Source: an uncultured Clostridia bacterium
GTDB taxonomy: Bacteria > Bacillota > Clostridia > Peptostreptococcales > Anaerovoracaceae
Assembly: GCA_934255135.1 (NCBI GenBank)
Contig: CAKQMV010000003.1
Span: 105,014 to 169,013 of the forward strand
Direction of reading: 5' to 3'
DNA length: 64,000 nt
Below the pieces are notes generated by a model, which saw only the letters and a program-made list of their open reading frames with translations, searched no databases and was not told the origin of the DNA. Made by a program: the position numbers and the translations under genes. Below, piece after piece: positions 44,426 through 53,800 of the stretch; the stretch's first letter is position 1, and each line of letters starts with the position of its first letter.

Positions 44426-44668
44426 TTACTTAATAGCGCCGGACTTCTTGAGAAGAGCTCTTACAGTATCTGTAGGCTGTGCACCGTTAGCGATCCACTT
44501 AGCAGCTGCCTCGTTGTCGATCTTGATCTCAGCTGGGTCCATGAGTGGGTTGTAAGTTCCGATCTCCTCGATGAACTTACCATCTCTTGGAGTTCTTGAA
44601 TCTGCAACTACTACTCTGTAGAAAGGCTTCTTGTGTGCTCCCATTCTCTTAAGTCTAATCTTTACCAT
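44426..44668 (-). CDS. rpsP: 30S ribosomal protein S16
   Basis: An 80-residue ribosomal protein: MVKIRLKRMGAHKKPFYRVV then VADSRTPRDGKFIEEIGTYN, an exact family pattern. AGGAGG precedes the ATG. It lies downstream of ffh and upstream of khpA as in most Firmicutes. Confidence 0.97.
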   Translation of the reverse strand: MVKIRLKRMGAHKKPFYRVVVADSRTPRDGKFIEEIGTYNPLMDPAEIKIDNEAAAKWIANGAQPTDTVRALLKKSGAIK

Positions 44669-44720
44669 TGGTTAATTCCTCCTAAATATAATTGATTTAA
44701 ATTTATAACTTGTTTATTTA

Positions 44721-46061
44721 TCAGAACAATCCTTTGAAGAGTCTGTTCTTCTTAAGCTTGTTCGGATTAGCGAATTGTTTCATCATCTTCTTCATGTCAG
44801 TGTAGCTCTTGATAAGCTGATTGACCTGAGTTACAGACTGTCCTGATCCTGTAGCGATTCTCTTTCTTCTGCTCGCATTAAGGATTGACGGATCTGATCT
44901 CTCGTCCTTAGTCATGGAGAGGATAACTGCTTCCATGCGGGCAAAATCGCGGGTCGCTTCGTCGATGTCTATGTTCTTCTTGTCCGCTGCGGAGATTCCC
45001 GGCATCATGTCGATCATCTTGCCGAGTCCGCCGAACTTGTTGATCTGTCTCATCTGATCAAGATAATCATTAAGGTCGAACTTGTTCTTTCGAAGCTTCT
45101 CCTCTAGAGCCTTGGCCTCATTCTCATCGAAGGCATTCTCAGCCTGCTCGATAAGAGACATTACATCTCCCATTCCGAGGATTCTTGAAGCGATTCTGTC
45201 TGGGTGGAAAGGCTCAAGCTTATCGTACTTCTCTCCAGTACCCATGAACTTGATTGGCTTTCCTGTGACAGCCTTTACAGATAGAGCAGCTCCTCCTCGT
45301 GAGTCACCGTCCATCTTAGTCATGATTATTCCATCAACACCGAGGGCATCGTTAAATCCTCCGGCAATGTTAACAGCGTCCTGTCCAGTAAGCGCATCGA
45401 CTACGAGCAGAATCTCATGAGGCTTAACAGTCTTCTTAAGAACCTTAAGCTCTTCCATAAGAGCCTCATCAATCTGAAGACGTCCTGCTGTATCGACAAT
45501 TACTGCATTGTATCCCATTCTCTGAGCTTCCTTAATTGCAGCCTCTGCAATTACAGAAGGGTCATTTGACTCTCTCTTAGTAAATACCGGTACATTTACA
45601 GCCTTACCTACAACCTCGAGCTGATCAATCGCTGCCGGTCTATACACATCACATGCAACCAGCATCGGTTTCTTGCCCTGAGTCTTAAGATAAGATGCGA
45701 GCTTACCTGCAGTTGTTGTCTTACCTGTACCCTGAAGACCTACAAGCATATATACTGTAAATCCACTAGGTGAATATGTCAGCTTGCTGTTAAGTCCGCC
45801 CATCATATCAACGAGCTCATCCTTAACAATCTTTATAACCTGCTGTCCCGGAGTCAGACTGTTCATTACATCTGCTCCAAGAGCCTTCTCTTTAACTGTA
45901 GCGACAAAGCTCTTAACAACCTTGAAGTTAACATCGGCCTCAAGGAGTGCAAGCTTTACCTCTCTCATTGCAGCATCCAGATCCTTCTCGGATACTGTTC
46001 CCTTACCCCTCAGGTCCTTAAAGGTTTCCTGAAGCTTCTCGGATAATCCTTCAAATGCCAT
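44721..46061 (-). CDS. ffh: Signal recognition particle protein Ffh
   Basis: A 446-residue GTPase. NG domain: LVGLQGTGKTTTAGKLASYL (~107), VACDVYRPAAIDQL (~136), VDTAGRLQIDEALMEEL (~191), TKMDGDSRGGAALSVKAVTG (~249). The C-terminal M domain includes the GKMIDMMPGISA region and the RNA-binding SRRKRIATGSGQSVTQVNQL (~396). It delivers nascent membrane proteins to FtsY/SecYEG. It starts 2 bp after ylxM. Confidence 0.97.
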   Translation of the reverse strand: MAFEGLSEKLQETFKDLRGKGTVSEKDLDAAMREVKLALLEADVNFKVVKSFVATVKEKALGADVMNSLTPGQQVIKIVKDELVDMMGGLNSKLTYSPSGFTVYMLVGLQGTGKTTTAGKLASYLKTQGKKPMLVACDVYRPAAIDQLEVVGKAVNVPVFTKRESNDPSVIAEAAIKEAQRMGYNAVIVDTAGRLQIDEALMEELKVLKKTVKPHEILLVVDALTGQDAVNIAGGFNDALGVDGIIMTKMDGDSRGGAALSVKAVTGKPIKFMGTGEKYDKLEPFHPDRIASRILGMGDVMSLIEQAENAFDENEAKALEEKLRKNKFDLNDYLDQMRQINKFGGLGKMIDMMPGISAADKKNIDIDEATRDFARMEAVILSMTKDERSDPSILNASRRKRIATGSGQSVTQVNQLIKSYTDMKKMMKQFANPNKLKKNRLFKGLF

Positions 46062-46063
46062 AG

Positions 46064-46426
46064 CTACTCCGTTATCTCTTCTATAATATCAAGAACCTTC
46101 CTAAGGCTCTCCTTCTTGTTATCGCAAGTACAATCAGTAATCATCTGGTTCAGAAGCTCCGTTGCCTCATCAGCTTTCTCGGAATTTCTTCTATACTTTT
46201 CAATCAAACCGAGAACACTCTCATACTTCTCAAGCGTAGCCTCAGCCTTCTTAAGAGTATAGTGAACAGCCTGCCTGGTCATTCCCATCTCCTCTGCAAT
46301 CTCCGAGAGGCTCAGGTTATCCTCGTGATAAAGATCCATTATCTCGAGCTGCTTCTCTCTGAGAAGGCCTCCGTAGAAATCATAAAGCAGACTCGCAAAT
46401 TGTACATTTCCTACTGTTTCTTTCAT
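46064..46426 (-). CDS. ylxM: YlxM family DNA-binding protein / SRP-associated regulator
   Basis: A 120-residue helix-turn-helix protein of the sigma-70 region-4 type: ASLLYDFYGGLLREKQLEIM (~11), DNLSLSEIAEEMGMTRQAVH (~34), then a charged C-terminal helix. In Streptococcus it modulates SRP assembly. The predicted TATAGT -10 box ends only 8 bases before the ATG, so the transcript would be leaderless or almost so; only a weak AGG precedes the start. Confidence 0.92.
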   Translation of the reverse strand: MKETVGNVQFASLLYDFYGGLLREKQLEIMDLYHEDNLSLSEIAEEMGMTRQAVHYTLKKAEATLEKYESVLGLIEKYRRNSEKADEATELLNQMITDCTCDNKKESLRKVLDIIEEITE

Positions 46427-46434
46427 ACCTACAT

Positions 46435-46463
46435 ACTATAACACTGTCAAACCGCGCTGTCAA
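46435..46463 (-). promoter_or_regulatory. Promoter of the ylxM-ffh operon
   Basis: TTGACA (46458-46463), 17-base spacer, TATAGT (46435-46440) on the minus strand. The -35 box lies in one arm of the 13-bp inverted repeat. Confidence 0.65.
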
Positions 46464-46484
46464 ACATTTTCTTTGACAGCGCGG
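46452..46484. repeat. Perfect 13-bp inverted repeat over the ylxM promoter
   Basis: CCGCGCTGTCAAA - 7-base loop - TTTGACAGCGCGG. On the minus strand it follows purFC and is trailed by TTTGACAG, so it may act as the purFC terminator stem (only TTT follows) as well as carry the next promoter's -35 box. Confidence 0.8.
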
Positions 46485-46548
46485 AAATATTTTAGCGTAA
46501 ATTAAGACAAATTTACCGATGTCCCCCTACCCCCATATTAATAGACAA

Positions 46549-48840
46549 CTATATTGTCTTACCTGTTATTAAGTGATATGCCTCTTTGTATTTTGCAATT
46601 GTCTTTTCAATTACATCCTGTGGGAGATTGTAATCACTATCTGGATTAGCCTTGAGCCAGTCTCTGACGAATTGCTTATCATAAGATGGCTGTGGCTTTC
46701 CCTCTTCATATCCATCAAGCGGCCAGAATCTTGAGCTGTCAGGTGTGAGAACCTCATCAGCAAGAACAAGCTCGCCATTCTCATCAAGTCCGAATTCAAG
46801 CTTGGTATCAGCAATAATAATGCCTCTGCTCAATGCATAGTCTTCACACTTGTTATAAATTGCAATAGTAAGATCGCGAACCTTTCTCGCAAGCTCACTG
46901 CCTCTGCCAGGATAGTATTTTTCGAGGACTTCAATGCTTTCCTCATAAGAGATGCTGATATCATGATCTCCGATTTCAGCCTTTGTGGATGGAGTGTATA
47001 TTGGGCTATCAAGCTTCTGTGATTCCTTAAGCCCCTCCGGAAGTCTAATTCCGCATACAGTTCCAGACTCCTTGTAAGCATTCCAACAGCTGCCAGATAT
47101 GTAGCCTCTGACAATGCATTCAAGAGGAAGCATCTCAAGCTTTCTGCACAGTGTAGTTCTTCCCTCAAACTCAGGCTTTCTGAAAAACTCAGGCATATCG
47201 TTAACATCTGTTGAAATTACGTGATTAGGTACAAGACCCTTTGTCAGATCAAACCAGAACTTTGCCATCTGTGTAAGAACTATGCCCTTACCGTCGATTT
47301 TGTTTTTAAGAATTACATCAAAGGCACTAATCCGGTCTGTTGCAACCATAATCATATTGCCATCAGCCTCATAGAGCTCTCTCACCTTTCCTTCCTTAAC
47401 CGGTGTATACTCTTTCATTTCACTCCCCCTTTTGCTTTCAAATCTGTATTTACCTGTCACCTTTGGTGACCCCGCCGGATATTCTCCCGTGAAGCACGCC
47501 TGGCAAAAAGTCTTTCTTCCGTCCAGCATTCCCGGAAGATCCTCTGTTCTGTAGAAGCCGATGCTGTCGCATCCGATATATTCCTTTACCTCATCAATAG
47601 AATTATTAGCGGCAATAAGCGTTGATGTGTCAGGTATGTCAGTTCCGTAATAACACGGTGCCACAAATGTCGGAGAAGCCAATCTGAGATGAACCTCCCT
47701 CGCACCTGCATCACGAAGCTTCTTTACAATTCTCTTAGACGTAGTTCCGCGAACCACGGAATCGTCGATAAGAACGACTCTTTTGCCCGCGACAACACTC
47801 GCGATCACATTAAGCTTTATATCCACAAGACTTTCACGATGGGCCTGCCCCGGCTCTATAAATGTTCTTCCAATATACTTATTTTTCACGAAGCCGATGC
47901 CATATGGTATGCCTGACTCATCCGCGTAACCAATTGCAGCATCAAGACCCGAATCTGGAACACCAATTACGATATCCGCATCGACAGGATATGTTCTGGC
48001 CAGAATTCTGCCGGCATTCACCCTCGCTCTGTGAACATCGATTCCATCAATCACAGAATCCGGGCGGGCAAAATATATATATTCAAATATGCAGGTGTGC
48101 TGCTTTGATCGAGAACAGTTGTCCTCGATGCTCACAGGTTCTTTGCCTGGTTCGAACACAATAATTTCACCTGGCTTAACATCTCGCATGAATTTGGCTG
48201 ATACTGCGTCGAGAGCGCAGCTTTCTGAGGCTACTGCATATCTTCCATCCTCAGTTATTCCATAGCAAAGCGGTCTTAGTCCATAGGGATCTCTGACTGC
48301 AATCATTTTGGCAGGAGACATGATTATGAGCGAATAGGCTCCTTCGAACTTCTTCATAGCCTCTGAGATGGCATGCTCAATTGAGTCACAATGCAGTCTC
48401 GCCCTCGTAATGCAATACGCTATTACTTCAGTGTCACTTGTTGAGTGAAATATCGATCCGTTCAGTTCCAATTCTCTTCTTAATTCGAATGAATTAGTGA
48501 GGTTTCCATTGTGTGCAACAGCCATGCTTCCCTTAATGTGGTTAACCACTATAGGCTGAGCATTAGCACGATCAGCAGATCCTGTGGTTGCGTAGCGAAC
48601 ATGTCCTATTGCAATCTGCCCCTGTCCCAGTTCTGATAATATCTGCGGCTGAAATACCTCATTTACCTGTCCAAGATCCTTGTGGGAACAAAACACTCCA
48701 TCATCATTTACCACGATTCCGCAGCTTTCCTGTCCTCTGTGCTGAAGCGAATACAGACCGTAGTAAACTGTAGTTGCAGCATCATAGGTGAACGGTGATG
48801 TAATACCAAATACACCACATTCTTCTTTTATTTCAGTCAT
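46549..48840 (-). CDS. Fused amidophosphoribosyltransferase (PurF) - SAICAR synthetase (PurC)
   Basis: A 763-residue fusion of two purine enzymes. The start MTEIKEECGVFG at 48840 follows AGGAG by 6 bases. Residues 1-474 are PurF: short propeptide then the nucleophile Cys in CGVFGI, the NTN glutaminase domain (SLQHRGQESCGIVV), the PRPP loop VVLIDDSVVRGTTSKRI (~352) and the Fe-S-type CQACFTGEYP (~440). Residues 475-763 are PurC: MKEYTPVKEGKVRELYEADG, ATDRISAFDVILKNKIDGKG, VRGYISGSCWNAYK, DTKLEFGLDENGELVLADEV. The two parts are joined by ESKRGSE, whose codons hold a purC ribosome site (see 47423-47432). No stop separates them. The steps catalysed are 1 and 7 (SAICAR) of the pathway. Confidence 0.92.
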   Translation of the reverse strand: MTEIKEECGVFGITSPFTYDAATTVYYGLYSLQHRGQESCGIVVNDDGVFCSHKDLGQVNEVFQPQILSELGQGQIAIGHVRYATTGSADRANAQPIVVNHIKGSMAVAHNGNLTNSFELRRELELNGSIFHSTSDTEVIAYCITRARLHCDSIEHAISEAMKKFEGAYSLIIMSPAKMIAVRDPYGLRPLCYGITEDGRYAVASESCALDAVSAKFMRDVKPGEIIVFEPGKEPVSIEDNCSRSKQHTCIFEYIYFARPDSVIDGIDVHRARVNAGRILARTYPVDADIVIGVPDSGLDAAIGYADESGIPYGIGFVKNKYIGRTFIEPGQAHRESLVDIKLNVIASVVAGKRVVLIDDSVVRGTTSKRIVKKLRDAGAREVHLRLASPTFVAPCYYGTDIPDTSTLIAANNSIDEVKEYIGCDSIGFYRTEDLPGMLDGRKTFCQACFTGEYPAGSPKVTGKYRFESKRGSEMKEYTPVKEGKVRELYEADGNMIMVATDRISAFDVILKNKIDGKGIVLTQMAKFWFDLTKGLVPNHVISTDVNDMPEFFRKPEFEGRTTLCRKLEMLPLECIVRGYISGSCWNAYKESGTVCGIRLPEGLKESQKLDSPIYTPSTKAEIGDHDISISYEESIEVLEKYYPGRGSELARKVRDLTIAIYNKCEDYALSRGIIIADTKLEFGLDENGELVLADEVLTPDSSRFWPLDGYEEGKPQPSYDKQFVRDWLKANPDSDYNLPQDVIEKTIAKYKEAYHLITGKTI
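47423..47432 (-). promoter_or_regulatory. Ribosome-binding site for purC inside the purFC fusion
   Basis: AAAGGGGGAG on the minus strand, 4 bases before an in-frame ATG at 47418 that begins a complete 289-residue PurC. A free PurC could be made beside the fusion. Confidence 0.6.
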
Positions 48841-48883
48841 AAGCATCTCCTATCTCCTAATTTATGTTCCCTTTTTATGTTAT

Positions 48884-50503
48884 TTACTTTGTCTTTGCCG
48901 CCTTGACCAGTTCTCTAAACAGCGGATGAGCAGAATCTGGTCTTGATTTGAATTCAGGATGATACTGGACTCCAACATGGAATCTGTGTCCTGGAAGCTC
49001 TACAGCTTCAACGAGTCTTCCATCCGGTGACGTTCCAACAACCTTAAGGCCAGCCGCTTCAATCTCATCCCTAAACTCATTATTGAATTCATATCTGTGA
49101 CGATGTCTTTCAGAAATTTCATCAACACCATATGACTTTTCAAGAATAGAGCCCTCTGCAACTCTGCATGGATATGCACCAAGTCTCATTGTTCCACCCT
49201 TAGGAATATTTTCTCTCTGATCTGGCATGAAATCAATGACTTTGTGACTACTTGAAACATCAAATTCTGAAGAGTTGGCATCATCATAGCCGATGACATT
49301 TCTTACGAATTCGATAACAGCAATCTGCATGCCTAGACATATTCCGAGGAACGGAATATCATGTTCCCTTGCATATCTCGCTGCTCTGATTTTGCCCGCA
49401 ATACCTCTTGTGCCAAAACCTCCGGGAACCAGAATTCCATCCACATCTCCGAGAATATTCTGAAGCTCCTGATCGCTCTTGTCAGGGCAGCCATCCTCCG
49501 TAAGATCCTCGGCTTCAATCCACTTAATATCAACATATACACCATTCTCGTAGCCTGCATGTGCGAGTGCCTCTGCAACGGAAAGATATGCATCGTGAAG
49601 CTTAGTATACTTTCCGACAAGTCCAATAGTGACGTGTCCTTCTCTTGAATCGATTCTGTGTAGCATATCATTCCATGAACCCAGCTTAAGCTCACCTGCA
49701 TCAATATTTAACTCTCTGCATACAATTTCGCTAAAATGACTCTGTTCAAGCATCGTAGGTGCGTAGTATAGCTCCTTGACATCGGCGTTATTGATAACAC
49801 AATCAGGTTTAACGTTGCAGAACATAGATATTTTATGTCTTATAGAATCGTCGATATCTCCATGAGTTCTAAGAACAATTAAATCTGGTGATATTCCAAG
49901 ACCCCTTAACTCCTTTACCGAATGCTGTGTCGGTTTGCTCTTGTACTCTCCCGAGCTTTCAATGTATAGAAGCGGTGTTACGTGAATAAACACACAGTTT
50001 TCTCTACCGACTTCGCACGCCACCTGTCTTATAGCCTCTATGAATGGCTGGCTTTCTATGTCACCAACAGTACCTCCAATTTCAGTAATTATGATGTCGG
50101 CATCCGATGTTTCTCCGACCTGATATATAAATCTCTTAATCTCATCAGTAACGTGAGGTATCACCTGAACAGTATTTCCAAGATAATCTCCATTACGTTC
50201 CTTATTTAAAATATTCCAGTAAACTCTTCCTGTAGTCAGATTGCTGAATTTATTTAAGTTCTCATTTATAAATCTCTCGTAATGACCAAGATCAAGGTCT
50301 GTCTCAGCACCATCCTCAGTTACGAAGACTTCTCCGTGCTGATAAGGGCTCATTGTTCCGGGATCGATATTTATATATGGATCCAGCTTCTGAGACGCAA
50401 CCTTGTAGCCCCTTGCCTTAAGCAGTCTTCCAAGTGACGCAGCTGTAATACCTTTTCCAAGCCCCGAAACGACGCCACCAGTAACAAATATGTACTTCTT
50501 CAT
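48884..50503 (-). CDS. pyrG: CTP synthase
   Basis: A 539-residue enzyme making CTP from UTP and glutamine. The start MKKYIFVTGGVVSGLGKGIT follows GGGAGG; the upstream in-frame extension is leader. The synthetase domain has LDPYINIDPGTMSPYQHGEVFV (~40) in part; the glutaminase domain has GGFGTRG, LGICLGMQIAVIEF (nucleophile Cys, ~378) and VGVQYHPEFKSRP (~507). Full length. It is preceded by a 217-nt leader with a predicted attenuator. Confidence 0.97.
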   Translation of the reverse strand: MKKYIFVTGGVVSGLGKGITAASLGRLLKARGYKVASQKLDPYINIDPGTMSPYQHGEVFVTEDGAETDLDLGHYERFINENLNKFSNLTTGRVYWNILNKERNGDYLGNTVQVIPHVTDEIKRFIYQVGETSDADIIITEIGGTVGDIESQPFIEAIRQVACEVGRENCVFIHVTPLLYIESSGEYKSKPTQHSVKELRGLGISPDLIVLRTHGDIDDSIRHKISMFCNVKPDCVINNADVKELYYAPTMLEQSHFSEIVCRELNIDAGELKLGSWNDMLHRIDSREGHVTIGLVGKYTKLHDAYLSVAEALAHAGYENGVYVDIKWIEAEDLTEDGCPDKSDQELQNILGDVDGILVPGGFGTRGIAGKIRAARYAREHDIPFLGICLGMQIAVIEFVRNVIGYDDANSSEFDVSSSHKVIDFMPDQRENIPKGGTMRLGAYPCRVAEGSILEKSYGVDEISERHRHRYEFNNEFRDEIEAAGLKVVGTSPDGRLVEAVELPGHRFHVGVQYHPEFKSRPDSAHPLFRELVKAAKTK

Positions 50504-50577
50504 AAAACTTCCTCCCGACTCTCCTGACAATTGAATTATTCTGACAACAAACCGTAGCGTAAAAACGCCCAAAAACT

Positions 50578-50658
50578 AAAAAAAATAAGGTCTCTTGTCC
50601 GTAGGGGTGACGGGAGCACAAGCCACCGACATCCTCGCTGTCTTCAAAGATTCCTTAT
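50578..50658 (-). promoter_or_regulatory. Structured attenuator-like leader of pyrG
   Basis: On the minus strand a closing stem ATAAGG/CCTTAT (50653-50658 with 50585-50590) encloses two hairpins, GACA-N7-TGTC and a GGTG...CACC element, and is followed at once by seven U. This looks like an intrinsic terminator built on a branched RNA, about 75 nt before the pyrG start. No match to riboswitch classes I know. Confidence 0.5.
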
Positions 50659-50726
50659 AAATTGCGCAACTTATATTTAAATAATGCTCTTATGAAAATT
50701 CATTTCCACAATAAAAATACTTTAAT

Positions 50727-50755
50727 AGTATACTCCTATTATTGAGCAGATGCAA
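50727..50755 (-). promoter_or_regulatory. pyrG promoter
   Basis: TTGCAT (50750-50755), 17-base spacer, TATACT (50727-50732) on the minus strand. Predicted transcript start near 50720, giving a leader of ~217 nt. Confidence 0.55.
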
Positions 50756-50784
50756 CAAGTTTTATAATATTTTTTTATAAAATA

Positions 50785-50822
50785 GACAAAATATATGGGC
50801 AGTCTCATTAGGCTGCCCATAA
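50785..50822 (-). terminator. Terminator after carB
   Basis: TATGGGCAG/CTGCCCATA stem, loop CCTAATGAGA, then TATTTTG on the minus strand. Confidence 0.8.
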
Positions 50823-50836
50823 TATTCGTCCTATAT

Positions 50837-53800
50837 CTAACGATCTGCGTCAATGGTAGATATTCCAAGCGTAACTTCCTCAAGTACATCGAGAAGAATT
50901 CCTACAGTATCAAGTGATGTAAACAATGTCACATTGTTCTCCGAAGCACACTGTCTGATAGCAGTTCCATCTCCAAGATGTATACCGGAATTGACTGCAC
51001 GTGTATTAATGACATAGCTTACATAGCCTGCACGTATTGCATCAAGTGCATCTGTAGCGCCGTTGCTTGGCTTATCAAGGCTTCTGGTTCTGATTCCATT
51101 CTTCTTAAGGAAGGCAGCAGTTCCGCTTGTTCCCTCAATATTAAAACCGAGCTGGTAGAATCGTCTGATCAGAGAAAGTGCCTCCTCCTTGTCCTCTTCT
51201 GCAAGTGATACAAGTACAGTTCCGTAGTTCTGAAGCTTAACACCTGACGCAACAAGAGCCTTGAACATAGCTCTCTGCAGAGTGTCATCATAACCTATAG
51301 CCTCACCTGTCGACTTCATCTCAGGTGACAGATATGAATCCATTCCCTTAAGCTTAGAGAATGAGAATGCAGGGGCCTTTACATAGAACTTCTTCTGCTC
51401 ATCAGGATAAAGTTCATAGATACCTTGCTCCTTAAGACTCATTCCCAGAATAACCCGTGTTGCTATATCTGCAAGTTGATATCCAGTTGCCTTTGACAGG
51501 AATGGAACTGTTCTCGATGATCTAGGATTAACCTCAATAATATAGACATTGTCATTCTCATCTACTATGAACTGAATATTAAACAGACCAACAATACCTA
51601 TACCAAGACCGAGCTTCTTTGCGTACGAAATAATTGTACCCTTAACCTTGTCTGAAATACTGAAAGGCGGATATACACTGATCGAGTCACCTGAGTGAAT
51701 TCCAGTTCTCTCAACAAGCTCCATAACACCAGGTATGAAAACATCCTCTCCGTCGCAAACGCCGTCGATTTCAACTTCCTTACCCCTGATGTATTTATCA
51801 ACAAGAACAGGCTTGTCCTCGTCAATTTCAACTGCAGTCTTAAGATAGTTCCTAAGATCACTTTCTTTAGACACAACCTGCATTGCACGACCGCCAAGAA
51901 CGAAGCTTGGTCTTACAAGCACCGGATAACCTATCTCCTCTGCAGCTCTGACGCCATCTTCAATATTTGTCACTGCACGTCCAGGCGGCTGCGGAATTCC
52001 AAGCTCTTCAAGAACCTTCTCAAAGGCATCTCTATTCTCAGCTCTCTCTATAGCCTCACAATCAGTGCCAACAATCTTAACTCCGTATTCACTTAGAGGC
52101 TCTGCAAGATTAACCGCTGTCTGTCCGCCAAGAGTTGCAATTACACCATCAGGCTTCTCAAGCTCGATAATATTCATTACATCCTCAACGCACAGAGGCT
52201 CGAAATACAGCTTGTCCGAAGTTGTGTAATCTGTCGATACAGTTTCTGGATTATTATTAATAATAATTGCTTCGTAGCCAGACTCCCTTATTGTGTTAAT
52301 CGCATGCACAGTCGAATAATCAAACTCTACACCCTGTCCAATACGGATAGGTCCCGATCCGAGCACGATAATCTTCTTGCGCTCACCAATAACTGGCTCA
52401 TTCTCACCTTCATAAGTCGAATAGAAATACGGAATATAGCTCTCAAACTCTGAAGCGCAGCTGTCAATCATCTTGTAGGTCGGGAAGATTCCGTTAGCCC
52501 TTCTTATTTCAAAAATCTCTCTAGGCGTCATGCCCCAAAGAGCCGCGATGGCCACATCCGAGAAGCCCATCTTTTTGCACGCACGAAGAGTATCGACGTC
52601 TCCACGCCCCGCCTTAGCCTTCTTCTCCATGTCGATGATTCGGGCAAAAGATCGTATGAACAATCTGTCAATTCTTGTGTTTTTAAATATGTCATCATGA
52701 GGAACATCCCGTCTTAGGAGTTCTCCGATCGCGTAGATTCTATCCTCGGTTCCCTCTTTAATGTAATCGAGGATTTCTTCACTCGGCATCTCATCAAACT
52801 TCTCATGATGCAGATGGCAGACTCCGATCTCAAGCGAGCGAACGCCTTTGAGAAGACTCTCCTCAAGCGTTCTGCCAACGCTCATAACCTCACCGGTAGC
52901 CTTCATCTGTGTACCAAGCGTATTCTTTGCATCCGCAAACTTATCAAATGGGAATCTTGGAAGCTTTGATACTACGTAATCAAGAGATGGCTCAAAGCAC
53001 GCAAGTGTGTTAGCAAGCTCAATCTCATCGAGTCTATAACCGACAGAAATCTTAGCAGATACTCTGGCAATAGGATATCCACTGGCCTTTGATGCAAGTG
53101 CAGATGACCTCGAAACTCTAGGATTAACCTCAATAAGGTAATAATCAAAAGAGTTAGGATCAAGTGCAAACTGAACATTGCAGCCACCTTCTATCTTTAG
53201 CGCTCTAATTATCTTAAGTGCGCTGTCTCTAAGCATCTGATACTCTCTGTTTGTAAGAGTCTGAGATGGACATACAACAACAGAGTCGCCCGTATGGACT
53301 CCGACAGGATCGATGTTCTCCATATTGCAGATAGTGATTGCAGTATCATTGCTGTCTCGCATCACCTCATATTCAATCTCTTTGTATCCACGTACAGACT
53401 TCTCGATAAGTGCCTGTGATGTTGGAGATAGAGAAAGTGCATTCTTAAGGATTTCCCTAAGCTCATCCTCATCATCTGCAAATCCACCACCTGTTCCTCC
53501 AAGCGTAAAAGCAGGTCTGATAACTACAGGATAACCAATCTCCGAAGCAGCTTTGATTCCCTCATCCATAGACTCCGCAATAAGCGACGGAAGAATAGGC
53601 TCTCCAAGGCTCAGGCAGAGCTCCTTAAATAATTCTCTGTCCTCAGCCATTTCAATTGAGTCGAAGCTTGTTCCAAGAAGCTCAACTCTGCATTCATCAA
53701 GCACACCCTTTCTTGCAAGCTGCATCGCAAGATTGAGTCCTGTCTGTCCACCGATTCCCGGAAGAATTGCATCAGGTCTCTCCTTGCGTATAATCTTGGC

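Noticed and set aside
50578..50658. Known riboswitch (ZTP, THF, glycine, guanidine, preQ1) in the pyrG leader
   Set aside because: None of the conserved core sequences of these classes was found when compared from memory; a covariance search would be needed to be sure.
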